Source of the DNA: Symsagittifera roscoffensis
Taxonomy: Eukaryota; Xenacoelomorpha; Acoela; Convolutidae
Assembly (NCBI RefSeq): GCF_963678635.1
Contig: NC_087062.1
Location: forward strand, 79,859,200 to 79,923,199
Reading direction: 5' to 3'
Length of the DNA: 64,000 nt
The translations under genes were made by a program, and so were the position numbers. Shown piece after piece: positions 56,335 through 64,000 of the stretch. Position 1 is the first letter of the stretch. Each line of letters starts with the position of its first letter. The notes beneath the pieces are model-generated. The model saw nothing but the letters and a program-made list of their open reading frames with translations, was not told the DNA's origin and did no database searches.

Positions 56335-56462
56335 TCTAATGAAGATGAGTTCTTTGTTGGCATCAGAGAAATCTGTGATCTTCAGGGCGTACTCGGAGGG
56401 AGAGAGGCCATTCTGCTGACCGTGCTCTAAATACATCTTAGTCTGGAAGCTGCAACACCCAC
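56335..56462 (-). CDS. Probable internal exon of an unrecognised gene
   Basis: The acceptor ATATTTGCAG is followed by 2 bases plus 42 codons to a possible donor AGA|GTTAGA (phase 0). The peptide contains CCSFQTKMYLEHGQQNGL and SEYALKITDF, coding-like and GC-richer than the surroundings. If the weak donor is not used the frame stops at 56314-56316. The EYALKI pattern recalls ubiquitin-like or Ras-binding folds, but this is not enough for an assignment. It probably belongs with 54387-54653; the first exons would lie further right and were not found. Confidence 0.5.
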
Positions 56463-56898
56463 CTGCAAATATATGATCTAAATTTCATTGTAAACAAACG
56501 AATTATTGGGATCAAATTTGATCTTCAAACTTTGTTTTGAAACATTACGCACTCAACAAATATAATACTTCAGCCAACTTTGAAGATAGAAAACCTGAAC
56601 TGTCGGAGAAAAATGTTAAATATTTAATGTTGAAATTGAGCTGAATTAATCATGAGCCAATTCAGCAGAAAACGAGACGTCGTGCGTTGTACTCAGTCCC
56701 GCCGACAAAGAGCCCATCATAAAAAAAAGGAGAAAATCATTGAAAAAGCTATTGCAAGAATATTGTGACAATGCTGACAGAGGACCTCAAAGCAGAAATT
56801 CGACAAGTGTGAACATATTTTTGACGGGTATAGAAAAAAGTTTGAACAAGTTGGAAATGAAATGCAACTTCAAGAAATAGAAAGAAACGGAAAAGAAA

Positions 56899-57190
56899 AA
56901 AGACTGCTCGTATCAGGGCGAAGCCCTGAATGTTCCGACTACCTTTTAAGGTCTATTGAGCAGTAATACCATGAAAAAAATAAATGTAATAAAAAAAAAG
57001 AAAATTAAAAAAACTCCCAATCCCTGCCCACACGCCATATTAAGTACGAAGTGATAGATTTTGCTCCGGTTAACAAATCAGTTATGGCCAATAAGCTTCC
57101 TTCACCCAATTTGGAACGATTTCCAATACGGATTAAATCTCCGCTTACGCGTTAATAGCGCGAAATATGTCGCGCATGAATTTTCCCAAA
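56899..57190 (-). mobile_element. Family A element, truncated copy
   Basis: It starts AAAGACTGCTCGTATCAGGGC and stops abruptly after the central GCGCGAAATATGTCGCGC hairpin. A full-length copy in the same orientation begins 65 bases later. Confidence 0.8.
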
Positions 57191-57254
57191 ATCATAAGCT
57201 GCTATTCGACGTGTTGTTGATAGATAAAAATGAGATTTAAATTTAAAGACTACA

Positions 57255-57788
57255 AACAAGACTGCTCGTATCAGGGCGAAGCCCTGAATGTTCCGACTGC
57301 CTTTTAAGGTTTATGGAGCAGCAGTAATAACATAAAAAACTAAATGAAATAAAACAAAATGAAAATTTTTTTTTCTAAAATTTGAAATTTTTTTATAAAA
57401 AATCATTCCCCCACACGCCATATAAAGTACAAAAATATAGATTTCGCTCCTTGTAACAAATCAATTATGGCAAATAAGCTTCGGTCAACCAATTTGGAAC
57501 AATTTCTAAGACGGATTAACTCTCCGCTTACGCGTTAATAGCGCGAAATATATCGCGCGTTAATTGTCCCAAATTGGCCAAAATGGCAATCTTTAAACCC
57601 CCGTAACTTTTCGAAAAATGATCACAGGTGAAATATCTTTTCAAATTTGAGCTCAAGACAACAATAGCTTTCGAATGACACAGAAAAATTCCGTCAAAAT
57701 GGCTAGTTAATAAGTCATATTTGTCTGAAGAAAAAATCCCACCCCGAGCACAAATATTCCGTTACTTTAGTTACGAAAATCGGAACAA
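57255..57788 (-). mobile_element. Family A element, full-length copy
   Basis: The copy runs from AACAAGACTGCTCGTATC to CGAAAATCGGAACAA with near-consensus sequence and all three hairpin regions. Confidence 0.88.
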
Positions 57789-58302
57789 CACGAAACAATA
57801 TTGTTGAATGAAAGCCATATAATAGATGAAAGCAACTAGAAAGCCATATCAGGAGTGACAATATGACAATTATGAGATATCCAGAAGAAGTAAGGCGACA
57901 TGCAAGTGGAAACAACATATTCGGAAATTATAATCAGACTATCAGCAATTTCTTACAGATATCTATCAATTAGGTGCATAGCCTACCATTTTGAATATTT
58001 GGAGAAGATAATTAAAAGTCAATTTTTTGCGTAAAAAGGGCGCTAAATGTTAAAACTTATGCAATTTGTGAAGGAGAGTTGCTGTTGAATTAGTCAACAA
58101 AGAGTTTAATTAGAAGTTTTTCCAAATAAAAAGGTGTTTTTGAGCAACAACCTGGTTCTTCTGGAACCTAACATTGAAAACAGTCTTGTGCATTTTGCTT
58201 CTTTTGGGTTCCCTGAGCTTTCTTATTGTCCAATTTTCGGTCTATAAACACACGGCAAACAATCGGAAGCTTTAGTTAGTTTTCTCAATTTTCCAAAAAT
58301 TA

Positions 58303-58680
58303 AACTTACCAGAAAAACGTGGCTAATTGAGGAAGATAACAAAAAAGGACACATACTTTGCAAACAAAAAGATAGAAAATAGAGATGTTAGCTTGATGAT
58401 TCCTATTGATCTGGAAACTTTTTTTTCTCAGGAAAATGGCCTGCCAAGAAACGTAAGATATGGTAGTAGAACATGCAAATGTTTTTTCGATTCTCCATTC
58501 GCGTTTTCTCGATTCTCCAAACAGAAAGTTACTACAGAAACATGGCTAATTGAAAAAGATAACAAAAAAACTGCTTTTAAAAAAACAATGACACATCCTT
58601 TGCAATCAATAGGTTAAAATAGAGATAAAACATTTTTTTTTTTTCAAAAAAAAGGCCTGCCAGAAACTAAAGCTGTGAAA
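58303..58680 (+). repeat. Direct duplication (two diverged copies)
   Basis: 58310-58460 and 58535-58675 share ACGTGGCTAATTGA/ACATGGCTAATTGA, AAGATAACAAAAAA, GACACATMCTTTGCAA and GGCCTGCCAAGAAAC/GGCCTGCCAGAAAC in the same order. A 96-codon frame through both copies is likely incidental. Confidence 0.7.
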
Positions 58681-59445
58681 AAAAAAACGCCATATGCTCA
58701 GATTAGAATAGTTAAACGACTAAGTTTTAGTCATTAAGAACCTCAAAGAATTTTGCAGTGAACTATCTCAAAAAAAAGTTACCGTTAGTTTTTTTTGGAG
58801 ATTTTCACATCGATATTTTACGGAAAAAAAAATTACTGTTTTTTTAATAGCTAACTCAAAATAATGGCAGAAGATGGCTTCATTGTCACCCATATTATAC
58901 CAACTCGGAAGTACAAACTGAAGTACAAAATGTTGGAAAAAAAAGCAACACTCTGTGGTTTCATTGCGCAAAATGAGGTAGTTTGTAATAATAGAACTGC
59001 TCATCAAATACTATTTCTATGATATCAAACCCATTGTACTGTACATTCTAATGACATATGGAACAAAAAGTTCACAAAATTCAGTGTTTTTTTTGTTTCT
59101 GCAAAAACAGATTGTCATTTTACGGTAGAAAACCGGATAGTAGTAGGGAAAATTTTAATCAAAGGCAAAATTCATGAGCTATATCTGCACAATCTACTCC
59201 ATTTTGGGTTCAGAGTTTTTCTTGAATTATATTCTGCAAGATGAATTGAAATTTACAACTTCTTTTTTGAAAAAATTTCGATTTTTGAAATTTTGTGCTG
59301 TATTTTCTTGTTATTTTCTGATAAGCTAAGTGAATGTCTTTCTCCATTTTTTCCTTTTATGTGCATTTGTCGCAATTAATTTAATTGCAATTATTTTAAT
59401 TTTCGAGCCAATTTCACATCCGACGAGTTTTTGCTAATTGCACTG
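58681..59445. other. No gene recognised
   Basis: AT-rich DNA, the presumed 3'UTR and downstream flank of the minus-strand gene that ends at 59446. Confidence 0.4.
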
Positions 59446-60990
59446 TTACGACAGAAGTCTGCAACCAGTGACATTTGTTTTTCTTGGTCTCAACAATGAG
59501 AAGCTTAAGAGATCGATCTCAATTTCCTCAGAAAATATACCCTCATCAATTGAAGGGTTTCCAAACTTGGTGATATTATGTGACCAGTTGCATGCCGAGG
59601 GCGAGTTGATGCTGGACGGGACAACCATGCCCTTCAATTCCAGAGGCAGAACTATTCCAAATTCTGACTGAATAACATTAAAATATTCTGAAGGCACCAT
59701 GAGCGTATTTACAATTTTTGAGGGGGAAATGAGCACTGGAAAAACGCAATTATTTAGGTCAAACTTTCCACAAAATCTTAAAACGAGCTTTTTCTTCCAA
59801 AAAATTGTCTCATGAATAAATTTGATTTCTCAATGTCTTACCTGAATTATGGTCGTCCTGTTGGAATGAAAACCAGTTAATGTGGGTGAAGTGAGGATAA
59901 ATCATGTCTTTGAATCTTGTAGCATCTGAACTGGCAGGCTGGCGCTCGCTCTGTTTACTCTGGATCCAGTAACGCATAATACAGAAATACGAACTAAAAC
60001 ATATGAGAAAATTTCCTCTTTCAACAACTGCTGCTATCAAAAAAATCAGAAGTAAGTTTTGGTTACACCATCATTTTAACAAACTAAAGTCAATTAACAA
60101 TCAATTTTGAAGTTTTTTACACCTTGTTTTGTAAATATTAACTTTCAGCGAATCACCCAGGGTTCTTGTGACCAACATGCGTTCAAGATCTCTATTTTAT
60201 AGTAAAATCTGCAAATGACAGTTCTGATTGTCAACAACACTTATGCATCTAACCTGAACTGAGAGCACTTCCATCCCAGTTCGTCACTGGGGTCTGGCAG
60301 TATGAAGTCAAGAGATTCCCTGTTTCTGGTTGACGATGGAACATAATTTCTACTACTGGTAAATGCGACTGAACAAAATAACTGTAATTTACTTGCAGAT
60401 TATTAATATAATTTACGATTTTTCGCCAAATAGAGCCTTAAAGCCAAATTAAAGACGAGCAAAATAGGTTTATATTAAAAATCAAGTTTTCCGGGCAAAA
60501 TTGATACAGCTTTTGAGTCATATTAATATGTGCTTACAAGAGCCTTACGGTTTAGCAAACACAGCGTGTTAGCGTTTTAGCGAACACTATGGTTTTAAAA
60601 TTCTGTAAAATTCTCATTCTGTTTAATGCTCATTTTTCCAGTCAACTTTTTGGCTTCTGTTTTCAGAAGTTTCAATTTGATTAAACTCATGCTGTTTTGG
60701 AAAAAGATAAAATTATGAAAATAATAGTTAGAATTTAACGATTAAATTAACCTGGAAGTATGATGCAGGAAAACATTGAACAAATTGTGGCTGAGTGCAT
60801 TATGAAGATGAAGACAACCCAGTTCAATGGGGTTTTTGTGTATTACTGACATCAACTCATAAAATGTCAATATGTAATTAATTGTTTCAGCTAAGACAGT
60901 TGAAGGCCACAGGACCTTGTTAGTTATTAGCCATGTTGTATGGCCATGGCAATGTATTTTAAATGTTGTATTCAACTCGACCAATTCGAT
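59446..60990 (-). CDS. Unrecognised protein, four phase-matched 3' exons
   Basis: Exons 60990-60752 (starts phase 0 after TTTTCCGTAG), 60349-60254, 59993-59842 and 59735-59446 (TAA) join in phases 2, 2 and 1 at GT-AG sites, giving at least 258 codons. No stop interrupts the chain, which strongly supports a real gene. The first exon has a hydrophobic, His/Trp-containing stretch (HCHGHTTWLITNKVLW). The second is polar, with DFILPDPSDELGWKC. The third has SSYFCIMRYWIQ followed by a basic/polar run. The last is largely soluble with SACNWSHN and NVTG, possible N-glycosylation sites. No signal peptide, as the 5' exons are not found. I do not recognise a family. Confidence 0.68.
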
Positions 60991-61224
60991 CTACGGAAAA
61001 TGAAAATATAGCTATGCAAATAGTTTGCAAAACTTATTCGGATAAAAAGCGGGAAAGGTCCGGATTTGATCAATGCCCTCACAACCTAAAGGCTTCTCGT
61101 CCGGAACAAAAAACGAAATATTTATGTACCAAGTTTTTAATTATGTCGTCTAAGTTTTCAGTAATAGCCTTAGATGTTCCGACTGCACGTTACGGCAAAT
61201 TAGGAAAATTGTAGTTCTAAAATG

Positions 61225-61756
61225 AACAAGACTGCTCGTATCAGGGCGAAGCCCTGAATGTTCCGACTGCCTTTTAAGGTCTATGGAGCATTAATCACAT
61301 GAAAAATTTCAATGTAATAGAAAAAATAAAAATAAAAATTTGAAAAAATTTGAGATTTTATGTAAAAACATCCCCCCACACGTCATATTAAGTTTAAAGT
61401 GATAGATTTTGCGCCTATTAACAAATCAATTATGGCATAAAAGCATCCTTGAGCCAATTTGGAACGATTTCTAAGACGGATTAAATCTCGCTGACGCGTT
61501 AATAGCGCGAAATTTATCGCGCGTTAATTGTTCCAAATTGGCCAAAATGGCAGTCTTTAAACCCCCATAACTCTATGAAAAATGATCACAGGTAAAATAT
61601 TTTTTCAAATTCAAACTCAGGACAACAATAGCTTTCGAATGATATAAAAAAATTCCGTCAAAAATGGCTAGTTAAAAAGTCGAAATTTGTCTGAAGAAAA
61701 AAAAACCCACCCCGAGCACAAATATTCCGTTACTTTCGTATCGAAAGTCGGAACAA
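61225..61756 (-). mobile_element. Family A element, full-length copy
   Basis: The copy runs from AACAAGACTGCTCGTATC to CGAAAGTCGGAACAA, 532 bp, with all hairpins present. Confidence 0.88.
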
Positions 61757-61867
61757 TAATCGCACGCGCAATGAAAAATTGTGATTAGTTTTTTCTTCAA
61801 TTTTTTACCCCACACGAATTGAAAAATTGAAAAGGATGTTTTGGGCATCTCTTATCTTAACCATGAG

Positions 61868-62290
61868 ACCAGACAAGACCCTGAATATTCCGAATGCTCC
61901 TCAAAATGTATCAAAATTTTGTTCAGAAAACCATAAAAAACCATAAATTAAACATTAAAAAACCATAAAAACCATAAAAAAATTGAAAACCATAAAACCT
62001 TAAAAACGATTGACTTGCCTCAACTCAAATTGAAACACTTTTGTAATGCAATTTAATTTGCCCCGAAAAAGATAACGCTGCTCTTTTAGCGTCATAAAAA
62101 TCTAGACAGGGCGCATAACTTAATCACGAGCACAGCCAAATTGGCAAATTTACAAAACATAATAATAATAAAAAATACTTTTAATTATTTGAACTCAGAA
62201 AGACAATATCTTCATTAGGGTCTAAAAATGAAAGATTGCTTGTATATCAGGGCAAGGTTCTGAATATTCCGCTTGCCTTCTCATTCAATT
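61868..62290 (-). mobile_element. Family A relics and a CCATAAAAA micro-repeat
   Basis: CAAGACCCTGAATATTCCGAATGC (61875) and CTTGTATATCAGGGCAAGG-TTCTGAATATTCCGCTTGCC (62236) are decayed ends. Between them ACCATAAAAA recurs about six times (61930-62000). Confidence 0.5.
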
Positions 62291-62392
62291 GATTTCGAAT
62301 AACTTTTGTTCTCTAAAACTTAAGCAAACTGCAAATATCGAAAAAAGCTAAGATTTAGGTCGAATTTAAAAGACCGGTTAGTTTGCCTAAAT

Positions 62393-62695
62393 TCAATTAT
62401 AAACAATTATGAGCGCGGTATAATTCGCCACGCAACTCCAAACGCAATTAGGCCAAATACAAGCCCACTTGATTGGAAAATACCAATTTCCGGATCCACA
62501 CACTCCACAAACGTTATAAAATTGAGCAGAATCGTAATTAAAAATGCAAATACCATTATCATCTTCGTCAAAAGTTAAAACAAAAATCACCCCATGCATA
62601 AACATTCCGCACTTTTCGAAGTTTGGAACACTGCTTTGCTCAACATATTTTTGAGCAATTTGATCTGCCTCATAAGCACTCAAATATTCACGCAT
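62393..62695 (-). CDS. Possible small ORF or exon, Cys/Trp-rich
   Basis: It starts with a true ATG (62695) and has 100 codons. The peptide has an acidic middle (FDEDDNGI) and a C-terminal part rich in Cys and Trp (VCGVCGSGNWYF, CIWPNCVWSC) ending in a hydrophobic tail that could be a membrane segment. No family is recognised, and the match to codon usage of nearby exons is modest. It may be an upstream exon of the gene ending at 59446, or a chance ORF. Confidence 0.28.
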   Translation of the reverse strand: MREYLSAYEADQIAQKYVEQSSVPNFEKCGMFMHGVIFVLTFDEDDNGICIFNYDSAQFYNVCGVCGSGNWYFPIKWACIWPNCVWSCVANYTALIIVYN

Positions 62696-62699
62696 TAAC

Positions 62700-63795
62700 T
62701 ATCCCAAACTGAGCAAATAAGCATTTTTCTAACCATATAACGTTAAGAAAAACGATTAGCGGTAAAAAAAAAACTTCTCCGTAAATTTGAGTATACGACA
62801 GCAATATCTTTCAGATGGACTAAGAATTTCTGTCAGACACAACTAGTTACAAAAAAAACACCTCAAGCAGAAAATGTTTTCAGACGTTGTTGAAATCGTG
62901 AAACTATGGAATTTTGTTCTATATTTTATGGTTCTTGAAATTTTGTTTATTTTAGTCTGACAGACAAACTAATTTTTCTCAGTTTTGACACATTTAAAAG
63001 TTTTTCTGCAATGTGATTCACGTTCAAAGACGCTATAGTATTATACGATATTTGGCGCCCTGAGAAACTTCCTTCATGGTTCTCAATTATGCGGAAAATT
63101 TTGATGCTCATTCACTGCTCCTTCGCGAACAACAATCGCAATGACTTTCAAGTACTGAATTAGTTTGAAGAACAAGATCAGATGCTAAGTTACCATACTG
63201 CCAATATTTGCAAAAGTGTATCGAAGCAATTTTTGCGTCACAAAATTATATCCTTCGTGCTAGGTTTCAATCCATGCTTTTGAAAAAAAAACAGGGAAAA
63301 AAATGAAAACTGAAAGATTGCATCACTTTTTTTGACAAGAGTTACTTACGAGAATCCTTCACAATTTGTTATACAAGAACTGTAATTACTTTTACAGCAG
63401 TACAAACAAAAAATAGAAATAACGGAGAAAATGTCTGAGATGGGGCTCTCAAAAAAGTGACGATGATAACCGAAAAACGTCGATTCCGCAAAAAGACCGC
63501 ACTTTTTGATTTTTTTTGATGTTTGTGTTTTTTTTGATGGTGCATTACTAAGCGGTCATTGCTGGTTGAATGCTTAGTAATTTTATCCTAAGTTATAAGT
63601 CTCACCTTAGATCGTCAAGTTGTCTTGACAAAAGTTAGAGTAGAAACAATAGTTAGAAAAGGTATGAAATAATTAGTTGGTTAAATACAAAGCTCTGGAT
63701 TATTAGATTATATAAACGAATCGAACAGCTTAGAGAAATATACCTATGAGGGGAGGTTGAGCTTATCTTATTTTGTTCATCAATATTTTATCTTC
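62700..63795. other. No gene recognised
   Basis: AT-rich DNA without a recognisable feature. Confidence 0.4.
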
Positions 63796-63798
63796 TTA

Positions 63799-63920
63799 CT
63801 AAGGTCGATGGCTGATTATTATGAATGTTTCGCCCTTGGTTGTGTCCACTTCGGCACTTCTGGTTTGGTCGTCAGTATCGTCTTTGCCGTAGTCCTTTGG
63901 GTACTTGTAGTCCAGACTTC
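63799..63920 (-). CDS. Probable terminal exon of a gene entering from the right edge
   Basis: After a weak acceptor (CACCTGAG) the minus strand reads 2 bases plus 39 codons to a TAG: SLDYKYPKDYGKDDTDDQ, then RSAEVDTTKGETFIII. It is hydrophilic and acidic, like a cytoplasmic tail, and clearly more GC-rich and codon-like than its surroundings. The complementary plus-strand frame over the same bases is hydrophobic and is probably a shadow. The upstream exons lie outside the window. Confidence 0.35.
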
Positions 63921-64000
63921 CTCAGGTGTGGGTCTCTCGAGTATCTCGATTTATAATTTTATCGAACTTTAAATGAGAATTCATTCTATATTTTATTTGT

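Noticed and set aside
63757-63972. 71-codon hydrophobic plus-strand frame as a membrane protein
   Set aside because: The minus strand gives a more protein-like hydrophilic exon over the same GC-rich bases; the plus frame continues into AT-rich DNA without context.

Overview
This window is AT-rich animal (invertebrate metazoan) nuclear DNA. It has small exons with GT-AG introns, a split immunoglobulin domain flanked by phase-1 introns, long gene-free stretches, and many copies of non-autonomous transposons plus decayed retroelements. The species cannot be named from the sequence. There is one 200-base assembly gap (49752-49951). No rRNA, tRNA, CRISPR or bacterial operon structure was found.

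Layout. 1-2650: the 3' end of an unrecognised reading frame with a 3'UTR intron and a poly(A) signal, then G-poor, A/C-biased DNA that may include a solitary LTR. 3825-6686 (minus): the 5' part of a secreted or membrane immunoglobulin-domain gene whose second intron holds a LINE reverse-transcriptase fragment. 6690-34700: essentially gene-free DNA filled with a ~530-bp hairpin-bearing element (family A) and its relatives, hAT-type MITEs with 8-bp target duplications, a 4x100-bp tandem array, palindromic MITEs and local duplications. 34745-36350: a broken reverse transcriptase. 38065-42975 (minus): a decayed Ty3/gypsy retrotransposon with recognisable LTRs, PBS, PPT, gag, protease, RNase H and integrase, but without the RT core.

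43067-48716 (minus) holds the best gene of the window. Five exons join in consistent phases into 1196 codons, and the product carries a full set of superfamily-1 helicase motifs followed by an ankyrin-like C-terminus. 49592-51531 contains a gap-truncated hAT MITE and the C-terminal two exons of a protein-primed type B DNA polymerase of Polinton/adintovirus type. 53380-53853 is a Mutator-like foldback element flanked by an 11-bp direct repeat. 54387-56462 (minus) has two probable exons of an unrecognised gene. 59446-60990 (minus) has four phase-matched exons of another unrecognised gene. A probable terminal exon of a further minus-strand gene lies at the right edge.

All cellular gene models were built by reading splice sites and reading-frame phase by eye. 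Coordinates of exons with matching phases are more reliable than any functional assignment. Transposon family labels A-E are local to this answer.
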